Positions 18,941-27,738 of a DNA stretch of 64,000 nucleotides are shown piece by piece (position 1 is the first letter of the stretch; every line of letters starts with the position of its first letter). Position numbers and translations under genes: made by a program. The DNA is from Caballeronia udeis (GTDB lineage: Bacteria > Pseudomonadota > Gammaproteobacteria > Burkholderiales > Burkholderiaceae), in contig NZ_FCOK02000003.1 of assembly GCF_001544555.2 (NCBI RefSeq), positions 62,001 to 126,000 of the forward strand. Reading direction: 5' to 3'. The notes under the pieces were generated by a model. The model searched no databases, was not told the origin of the DNA, and saw only the letters and a list, made by a program, of their open reading frames with translations.

Positions 18941-19990
18941 ATGACGCAAGTGCAATCCACCGACAAGACGGCTCAACCCTCCGCACCGCAGACGCTGGCT
19001 CGCTGGCGCGTGGCGGATATCGTCGCGCTCTATGACCTGCCGTTCAACGACCTGCTGTTTCGTGCACAGGGCGTGCATCGCGAACACTTCGATGCCAACA
19101 CGGTTCAGCTCTCCACGCTGCTGTCGATCAAGACCGGCGGTTGCCCGGAAGATTGCGCATATTGCCCGCAGTCGTCGCATCACGACACGGGATTGAAGGC
19201 CGACAAGCTGATGGCCGTCGATGAAGTCCTGAAGGCTGCCGAAATCGCCAAGTCAAACGGCGCGACGCGGTTTTGCATGGGCGCGGCGTGGCGCAATCCG
19301 AAGGACCAGCATCTCGAACCGATCGCCGACATGATTCGCGGCGTGAAGGCGATGGGCCTGGAAACCTGCGTGACGCTCGGCATGCTCGAAGCGCATCAGG
19401 CGACACGTCTGCGCGACGCGGGGCTGGATTACTACAACCATAACCTCGATACATCGCCGGAGTTCTACGGCCAGATCATCTCGACGCGGACGTATCAGGA
19501 CCGCCTGGATACGCTCGAACACGTCCGCGATGCCGGTATCAACGTGTGTTGCGGCGGGATTGTCGGCATGGGCGAATCGCGGCGCGAGCGCGCCGGGCTG
19601 ATCACGCAACTGGCAAACATGGAGCCGTACCCGGAATCGGTGCCTATCAACAATCTGGTGCAGGTGGAGGGCACGCCGCTGACGGGTACGGCTCCACTCG
19701 ATCCGTTCGAATTCGTGCGTACGATCGCGGTTGCGCGGATCACGATGCCCAAGGCGATGGTGCGCTTGTCGGCGGGACGCGAGCAGATGGATGAAGCGCT
19801 GCAGGCGCTGTGTTTCCTCGCCGGCGCGAACTCGATTTTCTACGGTGACCAGTTGCTGACGACAAGCAACCCGCAGGCTGAAGCCGACAGGAAATTGCTG
19901 GAGCGGTTGGGGATGCGCGCAGAAGCATCGCAGCAGATGCAGGCGGCAGAGGCTTGTGAGGTGGAGTGCGGACACGCACAGGTGCAGTGA
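18941..19990 (+). CDS. bioB: biotin synthase (radical SAM)
   Basis: Inserts sulfur into dethiobiotin. The 349-residue enzyme has the radical-SAM cluster ligands Cys68, Cys72 and Cys75 in [16 protein letters not shown], the second-cluster region [14 protein letters not shown] and [20 protein letters not shown], and LSAGREQM. It is the last gene of the bioAFDB unit and is followed by a strong terminator. No birA or BirA-box-like site was recognised near bioA. Confidence 0.98.
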   Translation: MTQVQSTDKTAQPSAPQTLARWRVADIVALYDLPFNDLLFRAQGVHREHFDANTVQLSTLLSIKTGGCPEDCAYCPQSSHHDTGLKADKLMAVDEVLKAAEIAKSNGATRFCMGAAWRNPKDQHLEPIADMIRGVKAMGLETCVTLGMLEAHQATRLRDAGLDYYNHNLDTSPEFYGQIISTRTYQDRLDTLEHVRDAGINVCCGGIVGMGESRRERAGLITQLANMEPYPESVPINNLVQVEGTPLTGTAPLDPFEFVRTIAVARITMPKAMVRLSAGREQMDEALQALCFLAGANSIFYGDQLLTTSNPQAEADRKLLERLGMRAEASQQMQAAEACEVECGHAQVQ

Positions 19991-20011
19991 CGAGTAGGTG
20001 AAGTGGCAGCA

Positions 20012-20040
20012 AAAAGCCCCGATACTCCGGGGCTTTTGTC
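20012..20040 (+). terminator. terminator of the biotin operon
   Basis: Perfect 10-base arms (AAAAGCCCCG at 20012-20021 and CGGGGCTTTT at 20028-20037) form a short-loop hairpin ending in TTTT. The A tract on the other side means it could also serve the convergent toxin gene. Confidence 0.92.
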
Positions 20041-20068
20041 TTTTCGTCAGTCCAACAGTGAATTGCTG

Positions 20069-20392
20069 TTATGCAATACCCAGAAACACGGCCATTGCAC
20101 GGTTCACACTTATCATGAGTTCTCCTTCAAGCCGCCCGAACACGTCACCGAGTTTTTCCCGCGGCATGGTGACTGCTTTATCAACCATTACTTGCGACCG
20201 TTTAGACAGTTGATTGATTTCGTCAGGCTCGATAGTCACACGAAATAGCGGCGTGTCGCGCAACTCACTCGTCAGCAACAGAACCGTTACTGAATCATGC
20301 TCTGAAAACAGATCCGATTGCAGGACGAGAGCGGGGCGCGGTTTGCCGTAGTTACCTTGAACTGAAACGGTAATCAGGTCGCCGCGCCTCAC
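20069..20392 (-). CDS. type II toxin, MazF/PemK-like endoribonuclease
   Basis: A 107-residue MazF/PemK/CcdB-fold toxin that would cleave mRNA when free of its antitoxin. It begins RRGDLITVSVQGNYGKPRPALVLQSD, the conserved N-terminal sheet with the basic catalytic region, and has SQVMVDKAVTMPREKLG near the C-terminus, matching the family. It starts two bases after the antitoxin stop, the usual antitoxin-first arrangement. Confidence 0.9.
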   Translation of the reverse strand: MRRGDLITVSVQGNYGKPRPALVLQSDLFSEHDSVTVLLLTSELRDTPLFRVTIEPDEINQLSKRSQVMVDKAVTMPREKLGDVFGRLEGELMISVNRAMAVFLGIA

Positions 20393-20394
20393 TC

Positions 20395-20601
20395 TCAGCC
20401 CTTCGTGTCCATACTGGCTTCAATAAAATCGAGAATCTCAGTTTCCTGTGAATCCTCGCGTAACAGCAAAGACTGACGGCGGCACTCCTCTGCAAAGCCT
20501 TCGCGCCGCGTGTCAGGTACCCAAATCTGGACTGGGCGAAGCCCCGCTGCACGCAATGCCGCGCGGCGCTTTCCTACTCGTTCAGCAACATTTTGCCTCA
20601 T
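20395..20601 (-). CDS. antitoxin, MazE-like DUF3018 family
   Basis: A 68-residue partner of the downstream toxin. It has the DUF3018 pattern: a basic start RQNVAERVGKRRAALRAAGLRPVQIW, then VPDTRREGFAEECRRQSLLL and an acidic tail. These proteins bind the toxin and usually their own promoter. The ATG at 20601 is chosen because GGAGG lies about seven bases upstream; the frame is open 17 codons further but that part overlaps the operator palindrome. Confidence 0.88.
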   Translation of the reverse strand: MRQNVAERVGKRRAALRAAGLRPVQIWVPDTRREGFAEECRRQSLLLREDSQETEILDFIEASMDTKG

Positions 20602-20610
20602 TACATCCTC

Positions 20611-20624
20611 CGTTACATGTAACG
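20611..20624. promoter_or_regulatory. 14-bp palindrome, probable antitoxin operator
   Basis: CGTTACATGTAACG is a perfect 14-base palindrome immediately upstream of the antitoxin ribosome-binding site. Toxin-antitoxin promoters are typically autoregulated at such sites. Binding is inferred. Confidence 0.6.
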
Positions 20625-20680
20625 AGTTTAGCGCATTCGGGGAAATCTCCAAGATCGCGGGTATGGCGAATTTATCCCCC

Positions 20681-21688
20681 TCAATTCTTATCCACGATCA
20701 CCTGATCGAACGTGCCACCATCGGAGAAATGGGTTTGCTGCGCTTTCTGCCAGTTGCCAAAAACCTGCTCAACCGTGAACGTCTTGATCGGCTTGAATTC
20801 GCTTGCGTGCTTCGCCAGCACCTCGGCGTTACGTGGCCGCAGATGATGCTGCGCGATGATCTCCTGCGCCGCCGGCGTCCACAAATATTCCAGGTACGCC
20901 TGCGCTTCCTTGCGCGTGCCGCGCTTGTCCACGACCTTCGCAACCACCGCGACCGGCGGTTCGGCCAATAAACTCACCGACGGATACACCGCGTCGAAAT
21001 CCTTTCCGCTCGCGCCCGCATTCATCAGCGCGACTTCGTTTTCAAACGTCACGAGCACGTCGCCAATACCCCGTTGCGTGAACGTCGTCGTCGCGCCACG
21101 GCCGCCCGTGTCCAGCACCGGCACGTTCTTGAAGATGGCTTTCTCGAAGTCCTGGGCCTGCGCGTCAGTCGCGCCCTGCTGCTTCTTGTAACCCCACGCA
21201 GCCAGATACGCATAACGCCCGTTACCCGAGGTCTTCGGATTCGCGATCACGACCTGCACGCCGGGGCGCGCGAGGTCGCTCCAGTCCTTTATGTTCTTCG
21301 GGTTCCCATGACGCACCAGAAACACCATGGTGGTCGTGTACGGCACCGCGTTATTCGGCAGAAGCGTGCGCCAGTTGGCCGGCACCAGGCCGCCGCGCTC
21401 GACCAGCAAGTCGATGTCGTTCGGCTGGTTCATCGTCACCACGTCAGCCTGCAGACCCTGCATCACCGACAACGCCTGCGCACTCGACGCCCCATGCGAC
21501 TGGCGCACGGAAAGCGTCTCGCCGGTCTTCTGCTTATAGTCGGCAATGAACGCGGTATCGATATCCTTGTACAACTCGCGCGTGACGTCATAAGAGACGT
21601 TGAGCAACGCTGTATCCGCGTGAGCGAACGTGGTGAACGTAGCGAAACCCAGCGCCACGATTGCTGCCCAATGCTTCAAACCCGCCAT
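20681..21688 (-). CDS. sbp: sulfate/thiosulfate ABC transporter periplasmic binding protein
   Basis: A 335-residue secreted binding protein with a signal peptide ending ATFTTFAHA before DTALLNVSYDVTRELYKD, the conserved N-terminus of Sbp/CysP. The anion-binding regions RQSHGASSAQA, NQPNDIDLL and NPKTSGNGRYAYLAAWGY are all present. It would deliver sulfate or thiosulfate to a CysUWA permease, but none of those genes is adjacent, so it may be a second, orphan Sbp. It lies about 80 bases downstream of the frameshifted hydrolase on the same strand. Confidence 0.94.
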   Translation of the reverse strand: MAGLKHWAAIVALGFATFTTFAHADTALLNVSYDVTRELYKDIDTAFIADYKQKTGETLSVRQSHGASSAQALSVMQGLQADVVTMNQPNDIDLLVERGGLVPANWRTLLPNNAVPYTTTMVFLVRHGNPKNIKDWSDLARPGVQVVIANPKTSGNGRYAYLAAWGYKKQQGATDAQAQDFEKAIFKNVPVLDTGGRGATTTFTQRGIGDVLVTFENEVALMNAGASGKDFDAVYPSVSLLAEPPVAVVAKVVDKRGTRKEAQAYLEYLWTPAAQEIIAQHHLRPRNAEVLAKHASEFKPIKTFTVEQVFGNWQKAQQTHFSDGGTFDQVIVDKN

Positions 21689-21772
21689 ACATCCCCCGAT
21701 TATTCGAATAGTGAAAACCGCTGCGAAGCGGCGATTCTATCGAAAAGGCGGAGCTGCATTGCATCGGACAAC

Positions 21773-22394
21773 TCATCCATACGCCGCCTGTTCGACGTGC
21801 TCGAAGCGGTCGAACACGTCGGGTTGCCCGGCGAAATGCGCGGGGGCTGCGCAATGAATTAGGGTATCGACAAAATATTTTGCGCGCGGCCACGGACCGA
21901 ACCCCGCCGCCGTATTGATGTGCCCTGCGTCGCCCAGGTTCACGAACGCGCTGCCTAGCTGGCTCGCAAGGCGCATCGGCCTGGTCAAAGGGCATCCACG
22001 GGTCGGTCATGCTGGCAATCAGCACCGACGGCACCGCGAGACGGCGCGGTTCGAACGCACCCGCGAACTTGAACTTGTCCGGGCTTGCCGGCGCGACAAA
22101 CAGCACACCGGCAACGGCGTCGCCAGTCAGCCCCTGCGCGATCGCGTGTGCGGCCGCGAGGCAACCAAAACTATGCGCGGCGAGAATGACGGGGCCTCGG
22201 ACGCCCGTCACCGTATCCGCAACGGATTGCGCCCACGCGTCCAGTCGCGGCGCGTCCCAGTCGTCCTGCTCCACACGCCGGGATCTCGGCAATTGCCGCT
22301 CCAGCCACGTTTGCCAGTGCGCGCCCTCGCTGCCGTGCAAGCCCGGAACGGTAACAAGCCGCGGCGGCCAGGCCGATGTGCTGCATGAACTCAT
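21773..22394 (-). pseudogene. frameshifted RBBP9/YdeN-type alpha/beta hydrolase
   Basis: The first ~138 codons (from 22394) match a serine hydrolase of the RBBP9/YdeN family: VPGLHGSEGAHWQTWLE and the nucleophile elbow LAAHSFGCLAAAHA, then the acid-bearing IASMTDPWMPFDQA. Homology then jumps to another frame, which continues MRLASQLGSAFVNLGDAGHI (with the catalytic His) and NTAAGFGPWPRAKYF to a stop at 21773. One surplus base near 21977-21980 explains the shift. Without it the protein would be about 207 residues. It is either a recent pseudogene or a sequencing error; the otherwise intact second half favours a very recent event. Confidence 0.8.
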
Positions 22395-22557
22395 GTGAAC
22401 CTCGCTGCCGGCTCATAGCCGGCATGGTGAGGAACAATTCTGCTGCGTAAGCGCCCCGGCGCGAACCAAGTTTTCGTCATTTGGTTATCGGCGGCGATCG
22501 GGCGATGGTGCGGGCTTGGTAGCCGCCGTTACGCGTGTACATCGGAGAAACCGTAAA

Positions 22558-23565
22558 ATGAGCCAGATTTCGGACACAATTCAACGCTCCGCGCGCCCTT
22601 ATCCCCGTGAACACGAACCCTCAATGAAGATCATTCTCTACGAGCACCACACCGAGGCCTCACTCTGGCTTGACGATCTCGCCCGCGCACTTCCCGGCGC
22701 CGATGTGCGCCTGTGGCAGCCCGGCGACACCGCCCCCGCCGACTACGCGGTCGTCTGGCGCGCGCCACCCGAGTTGTTCGCGAACCGGCCGGAGCTGAAG
22801 GCGGTGTTCAACATCGGCGCAGGGGTAGATGCCATCCTCGAAGTCGAACGCCAGCAGCCCGGCACACTGCCGCCCAGCGCGCTGCTCGTGCGCCTGGAAG
22901 ACAGCGGCATGGGCCATCAGATGGTCGAATACGCAGCCCACACGGTGCTGCGCTACCTGCGCCGCCTGGACGAATATGACGCGCTCCAGCGTGAGCATCG
23001 CTGGCAAAAACTACCGCCCTACGCGCTGAAGGACTTCACGGTCGGCGTGCTGGGCATGGGCGTGCTCGGCGCGCCGGTCGCGCAAGCGCTGGCGGCGTTC
23101 GGCATGCCGGTGCGCGGTTTCAGCCGTAGCAAGCGGGATGTTGAAGGCGTCAAGACTTTCGCCGGCGACGAACAGTTCGAAGCCTTCCTCGACGGCACGA
23201 GGGTGCTCATCAACCTGCTGCCGCATACGCCGGATACCGAAGGCATCCTGAACCGGCGCACGTTCGAGCGGCTCGCACCGGGCGCGTATCTCGTCAATCT
23301 GGCGCGCGGCGGACATCTGGTGGACGACGACCTGCTCCACGCCATGCAAACGGGCCAGATCGCCGCCGCGACACTCGATGTATTCCACACCGAACCGCTG
23401 CCGGACAATCATCCGTTCTGGCGCACGCCGCGCCTCACGATCACGCCGCATATCGCCGCTGAAACGCTGCGCGAAGAAAGCATCGAGCAGATCGCGAACA
23501 AGATCATGGCGCTCGCGCGCGGCGAGCCAATATCCGGCATAGTCGATGTGAAACGCGGGTATTAA
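22558..23565 (+). CDS. D-2-hydroxyacid dehydrogenase, GhrA-like glyoxylate/hydroxypyruvate reductase
   Basis: An NAD(P)-dependent reductase of the D-isomer 2-hydroxyacid dehydrogenase family. The Rossmann motif VGVLGMGVLGAPVAQAL, the catalytic Arg in NLARGGHLVDDDLL, the Glu in VFHTEPLPDNHPFW and the His in TPHIAAET are in order. It probably reduces glyoxylate or hydroxypyruvate, as GhrA does. Two starts are possible: ATG 22558 with GGAG ten bases upstream, and ATG 22624 (MKIILYEHH), which fits the family N-terminus better but has no clear ribosome site. The longer form is listed. Confidence 0.9.
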   Translation: MSQISDTIQRSARPYPREHEPSMKIILYEHHTEASLWLDDLARALPGADVRLWQPGDTAPADYAVVWRAPPELFANRPELKAVFNIGAGVDAILEVERQQPGTLPPSALLVRLEDSGMGHQMVEYAAHTVLRYLRRLDEYDALQREHRWQKLPPYALKDFTVGVLGMGVLGAPVAQALAAFGMPVRGFSRSKRDVEGVKTFAGDEQFEAFLDGTRVLINLLPHTPDTEGILNRRTFERLAPGAYLVNLARGGHLVDDDLLHAMQTGQIAAATLDVFHTEPLPDNHPFWRTPRLTITPHIAAETLREESIEQIANKIMALARGEPISGIVDVKRGY

Positions 23566-23611
23566 GGGTCATCGATCCGCAAAGACAGGCATGTATTCAA
23601 AGGAGACAGCC

Positions 23612-24535
23612 ATGCTGCCGGCCAAGGTAAAAATCGTCGAAGTGGGGCCACGCGATGGCCTGCAGAACGAAAAGGAATTCGTTTCGACCAAGGTGAAGGT
23701 CGACCTGGTAAACCGGCTCGCGAACGCGGGTTTGCAGAACGTCGAGTCGGCGTCGTTCGTCTCGCCGAAATGGGTGCCGCAAATGGCCGACGGCGCGGCC
23801 GTGATGGCCGGTATCGAGCGGCGTCCGGGCACGATTTATTCGGCGCTCACGCCGAACCTGCGCGGCTTCGAAGCGGCGCTGGAAGCGAAAACCGATGAGA
23901 TCGTCATCTTCGGCGCGGCCAGTGAGGCGTTTTCGCAGAAGAACATCAACTGCAGCATTGCGGAGAGCATCACGCGCTTCGAACCGGTCGCGAAGGCAGC
24001 GAAAGAAGCGGGCTTGCGCGTGCGCGGCAGCATTTCGTGCGCGCTGGGTTGCCCGTACCAGGGCGACGTGCCGATCGAAGCCGTGGTCGATGTCGTGCAG
24101 CGCATGAAGGCGCTCGGCTGCGATGAAATCGATATTGCCGACACCATCGGCGTTGGCACCGCGGGCCGCACGCGTGACGTGATGGCGGCAGTGTCAAAGG
24201 TGTTCCCGCGCGAACAGCTCTCCGGCCATTTCCACGATACCTATGGTCAGGCGGTTGCGAATATCTACGCGTCGCTGCAGGAAGGCATCGAGATTTTTCA
24301 CGCCTCCGTGGCGGGACTCGGCGGCTGTCCGTATGCGAAAGGCGCGACCGGCAACGTCGCGACCGAGGACGTGATCTTCCTGCTGAACGGACTCGGTATT
24401 GAAACCGGCGTCGATCTCGATCAGCTCGTGGAAATTGGCGACTTCATTTCGCGGGCGATCGGAAAGCCGAGCGCATCCCGTGTCGGACGCGCGTTGCTCG
24501 CGAAAAAACGCGACGGCGTGGCGCCCTGCGTTTGA
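23612..24535 (+). CDS. mvaB: hydroxymethylglutaryl-CoA lyase
   Basis: Splits HMG-CoA into acetoacetate and acetyl-CoA, the last step of leucine breakdown. The 307-residue TIM-barrel enzyme has VEVGPRDGLQNEKEFV at the N-terminus (catalytic Arg, Asp), ESASFVSPKWVPQMAD, the SGHFHDTYGQAVANI metal site and the Cys loop GLGGCPYAKGATGNVATEDV. AAGGAG lies seven bases before ATG 23612, which decides the start over the ATG at 23591. With the hydratase at 14743 it supplies two sequential leucine-pathway steps. Confidence 0.96.
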   Translation: MLPAKVKIVEVGPRDGLQNEKEFVSTKVKVDLVNRLANAGLQNVESASFVSPKWVPQMADGAAVMAGIERRPGTIYSALTPNLRGFEAALEAKTDEIVIFGAASEAFSQKNINCSIAESITRFEPVAKAAKEAGLRVRGSISCALGCPYQGDVPIEAVVDVVQRMKALGCDEIDIADTIGVGTAGRTRDVMAAVSKVFPREQLSGHFHDTYGQAVANIYASLQEGIEIFHASVAGLGGCPYAKGATGNVATEDVIFLLNGLGIETGVDLDQLVEIGDFISRAIGKPSASRVGRALLAKKRDGVAPCV

Positions 24536-24572
24536 TCGTCAACTCAAGCTCATTAATCCGGAAACGAACACG

Positions 24573-25073
24573 ATGAACGAAACACTCGACGCCCTGCCCG
24601 AATCCGCCCGCCGCGTGGCGCTCCTGCTGCAGGACCGCGGGCACACCAGTCCCGTCGTCATGCTCGCCGAAACCGGCAAGACCTCAGCTGAAGCGGCAGC
24701 CGGCCTCGGCTGCTCGGTTGCGCAAATCGCCAAATCGATCCTGTTTCGCCGGAAGAAAGACGACGCGCCGGTGCTCGTGATTGCGAGCGGCGTGAATCGC
24801 GTCGATGAAAAGAAAGTGGCCGAACGTGTTGGCGAACTCGCCCGCGCCGACGCCAAGTTCGTCCGCGAGAAAACCGGCTACGCGATCGGCGGCGTGTGTC
24901 CGATCGGCCATGCCACAACGCCTCTGACGCTCATCGATGAAGACCTGCTCGCGCTTGACAGCCTCTGGGCCGCCGCCGGTCATCCGCACGCGGTCTTCAA
25001 TCTGACGCCGCGGGAACTGGTCACGCTGACGGGCGCGCCGGTCGCCGATGTCGCGCTGCGCGAGACTGCGTGA
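24573..25073 (+). CDS. YbaK/prolyl-tRNA synthetase-associated domain protein
   Basis: A 166-residue free-standing aminoacyl-tRNA editing domain. It keeps the invariant lysine in AQIAKSILFRRK, and the VNRVDEKKVAE, ETGYAIGG (here KTGYAIGGVCPIGH) and DSLWAAAGHPHAVFNLTPRELVTLT segments of the YbaK/ProX fold. It would hydrolyse mischarged tRNA such as Cys- or Ala-tRNA(Pro). The ATG at 24573 gives the family-length protein; the open frame extends back into the lyase gene. The next gene overlaps by one base (TGATG). Confidence 0.92.
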   Translation: MNETLDALPESARRVALLLQDRGHTSPVVMLAETGKTSAEAAAGLGCSVAQIAKSILFRRKKDDAPVLVIASGVNRVDEKKVAERVGELARADAKFVREKTGYAIGGVCPIGHATTPLTLIDEDLLALDSLWAAAGHPHAVFNLTPRELVTLTGAPVADVALRETA

Positions 25074-25672
25074 TGACTGAGGCCGCTGCATCGCCGTGTA
25101 TCGATGTATGCAGGATGAATGCATCGACGGGGCTTTGTGACGGCTGTTTTCGGACAATCGATGAAATTGCGGGCTGGTCTTCCTTCGATGACGCGCAAAA
25201 AGCGGCGATCCTGACGCAGGCGCAGGCACGCAAGAAAGCGCCGCGAGTGGTGCATATTGGCGAGCGCTTCACGGCCACGCTCGCATTGCCGCCCGATTCC
25301 ATCAAGTCGTTCGCCACGCTGGTGAACGATCACAACCCGCTGCATCACGACGATGCCTACGCCAAAGCCAGCCGCTTCGGGTCGCTGATCGCATCGGGCA
25401 CCCAGCCCACGGCGCATTTGATGGCAATGCTCGCCACGCATTTTTCCACCTACGCTCAGCCGCTCGGCCTTGAATTCGGCATCAAGCTCGCGCGCGCGGT
25501 CAAGGCGAACGACGTGCTCGCGATGAGCTGGCAAGTGACCGAGGCCCACTGGAAACCTGGCTTGAACGGTGATCTCGTGAAGCTGGAAGGCCAGGCGCTG
25601 AACCAGCACGGCGAGGTCATGGTCAAGGCGAGCGCGACCATCGTCGTGATGCCGAAGGAGCAGGACTTATGA
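25073..25672 (+). CDS. DUF1289 - hotdog (MaoC-like dehydratase) fusion protein
   Basis: A 199-residue protein with two parts. Residues 8-50 carry the DUF1289 pattern CIDVC-x7-LCDGCFRTIDEIAGW with four Cys that could bind a metal. Residues 60-195 are a hotdog fold of the MaoC type: IGERFTATLALPPDSIKSFA, then DHNPLHHDDAYAKASRFGSL (the hydratase Asp/His motif) and IASGTQPTAHLMAML. MaoC-like proteins hydrate enoyl-CoA thioesters. The join is in one uninterrupted frame. The first start (ATG 25073) overlaps the YbaK-domain gene and the end overlaps the metallo-hydrolase (ATGA), so all three are coupled. Confidence 0.85.
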   Translation: MTEAAASPCIDVCRMNASTGLCDGCFRTIDEIAGWSSFDDAQKAAILTQAQARKKAPRVVHIGERFTATLALPPDSIKSFATLVNDHNPLHHDDAYAKASRFGSLIASGTQPTAHLMAMLATHFSTYAQPLGLEFGIKLARAVKANDVLAMSWQVTEAHWKPGLNGDLVKLEGQALNQHGEVMVKASATIVVMPKEQDL

Positions 25673-26613
25673 TCACGTTTCCGGCGTCCATGCGGGTGTT
25701 TGAGCGCGGCTGGCTGTCGTCGAACAACGTGCTTTTCATCGATGACGAGCGTGATGGAGATGACGGCCGTGACGCGCACGGAATACGCACCGCGCTGGTC
25801 GATACCGGCTACGCGATACACGCTGCGCAGACGCTGGCACTCGTGCGGCAGGCGCTTGGCAACGACCGCACGCTCGATCTGATCGTGAACACACATCTGC
25901 ATTCGGACCATTGCGGCGGCAATGCGTTGCTGCAATCGAACTTCATCTGCGAGACGCTGATTCCGCAAACAGAAGCCGACGCCGTGCGTGAATGGGATGA
26001 AGAAAAACTCACGTTCCGCGCGACCGGGCAGCGTTGCGAGCGCTTCGGTTTCACCGGCACGATTGCTCCGGGGGCGACGCTCCGGCTTGGCGGCCTCGAC
26101 TGGTCGGTGCTCGGCGCGCCCGGTCACGATCCGCACTCGCTGATGTTGTATTGCGCTGCAGAACGGCTGCTGATCAGCGCCGACGCGCTGTGGGAAAACG
26201 GCTTCGGCGTGATCTTTCCCGAACTGGAAGGCGAAAGCGGCTTCGCGGAGCAACGCGCAGTGCTCGAGCTGATCGCTACGCTGGACGTGCGGGCAGTGAT
26301 TCCCGGCCACGGCGCGCCGTTTACGGATGTATCGACGGCATTGGATATCGCTTTCTCGCGAATCGATTATCTGCGTGCCGATCCCGTGCGCAACGCGAAG
26401 AATGCGCTGAAGGTGATGATCGTGTTCAAGCTGATGGAGCTGCGCTCAATGCCGCTCAGCGAATTGCTGCTGCTCGTAGATAAAGCCGGAGCAATGCGCG
26501 CCGCCGCGAACCTGCTCTCCAATGACCGTCCGGGATTAGTGCGCAAGTATCTGGCCGAACTGGCGTCGAGCGGTGCGCTGAGGGTGGAAGGCGAGACGGT
26601 AAGGATCGGCTGA
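25669..26613 (+). CDS. metallo-beta-lactamase-fold hydrolase
   Basis: A 314-residue cytoplasmic MBL-fold protein with THLHSDHCGG at residues 75-84 (two-metal motif), GAPGHDPHSLML, a metal-bridging Asp in LISADALWENG and the last His in VIPGHGAPF. The C-terminal ~70 residues are helical and look like a small winged-helix-type extension. Substrate unknown; glyoxalase-II-like thioester hydrolysis is plausible given its coupling to a MaoC-like protein. No clear terminator follows; 26614-26844 holds nothing I recognise. Confidence 0.9.
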   Translation: MITFPASMRVFERGWLSSNNVLFIDDERDGDDGRDAHGIRTALVDTGYAIHAAQTLALVRQALGNDRTLDLIVNTHLHSDHCGGNALLQSNFICETLIPQTEADAVREWDEEKLTFRATGQRCERFGFTGTIAPGATLRLGGLDWSVLGAPGHDPHSLMLYCAAERLLISADALWENGFGVIFPELEGESGFAEQRAVLELIATLDVRAVIPGHGAPFTDVSTALDIAFSRIDYLRADPVRNAKNALKVMIVFKLMELRSMPLSELLLLVDKAGAMRAAANLLSNDRPGLVRKYLAELASSGALRVEGETVRIG

Positions 26614-26844
26614 AAGCGCAGGCGCACCATGCGAAAACCCGCAACAACGCGCAAACTGCCAAAAAGAAAGCCGCTTGTCAGCTATCGACATTTCATCGAA
26701 CGGCCAGGCCCAAGCGGCGGAATTTTGTTGACGTGATCAGCGCCGACTGCATCGTAGCGCGCCTGTTTTTGAGATGCATCGGTGCTTTCCCTACAGAAAA
26801 ATAACAGCCGCCTGAACGCGCCATGACGCGAACGTGCCGCACCC

Positions 26845-27738
26845 TTATGCCTCCTCGCTTGCCTCGAAAAAAGCGAGGATCTCCGCGAGCAATTCGTCGG
26901 GTACTTCTTCCGGAATATAGTGGCCAGAAGGCAACGCGCGGCCACTGACGTCGCGTGCGACACGACGCCATTCGGCCAGCGGCTCGAAGCATTGTTCGAT
27001 CACACCTTCCTTCCCCCACAACACTCGCAGCGGACACGCGAGTCTGTTGCCGCACTCGATATCCGCGCGATCGTGGTCGAGATCGATCGTCGCCGACGCC
27101 CGGTAATCCTCGCACATCGCATGCACCGCGCCGGGCTGGCGCAGCGCGTCGCGGTATGCCTGCAACGCATGCGGCGCAAAGGGTGCAAGACCCGCGTGGC
27201 GACTGCCCATCACGCGCTCGACATAGGCATCGGGATGCGCGCCGATCAGCAATTCCGGCAAGGGCTCGGGCTGGATCAGGAAGAACCAGTGAAAATAGGC
27301 AGTGGCGAAGGCGCGATCGGTGGCGTCGTACATGGCGAGCGTCGGCGCTATGTCGAGCAGCATCAGGCGGTCGACAGCCTGCGGGAAATCCAGCGCCATC
27401 CGGTGCGCCACCCGCGCACCGCGATCGTGAGCACAGACCATGAAGCGCTCGAAGCCGAAGTGCCGCATGACCGCGACCTGATCGGCGGCCATCGCGCGTT
27501 TGGAATAGGGTGTGTGCCGCGCGTCGCTGACCGGTTTCGCCGATGCGCCGTAACCGCGCAAATCCGTGGCGATGACGGTGAAATGCTGCGCCAGGACGCC
27601 AGCCAGCCGATGCCAGATCTGATGTGTCTGCGGGTGGCCGTGAAGCAGCAGAAGCGGCGGCCCGTTGCCGCCCTTCATGCCGAAGAGTTCGACGCCCGCG
27701 GCATCGAAGGTGAACGGCTCGTAGTCTCCGAACGGCAT
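26845..27738 (-). CDS. alpha/beta hydrolase, fluoroacetate-dehalogenase-like
   Basis: A 297-residue alpha/beta hydrolase of the haloacetate dehalogenase/epoxide hydrolase branch. HGHPQTHQIWHRLA follows the oxyanion strand; DLRGYGASAKP, the nucleophile elbow CAHDRGARVAHRMA with Asp rather than Ser, and the C-terminal SGHYIPEEVPDELL with the catalytic His are present. An Asp nucleophile points to dehalogenase or epoxide hydrolase chemistry. The start at 27738 (MPFGDYEPF) is family-like; the frame opens further to 27873, adding about 45 poorly structured residues. It is divergent from the nitronate monooxygenase. Confidence 0.9.
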   Translation of the reverse strand: MPFGDYEPFTFDAAGVELFGMKGGNGPPLLLLHGHPQTHQIWHRLAGVLAQHFTVIATDLRGYGASAKPVSDARHTPYSKRAMAADQVAVMRHFGFERFMVCAHDRGARVAHRMALDFPQAVDRLMLLDIAPTLAMYDATDRAFATAYFHWFFLIQPEPLPELLIGAHPDAYVERVMGSRHAGLAPFAPHALQAYRDALRQPGAVHAMCEDYRASATIDLDHDRADIECGNRLACPLRVLWGKEGVIEQCFEPLAEWRRVARDVSGRALPSGHYIPEEVPDELLAEILAFFEASEEA

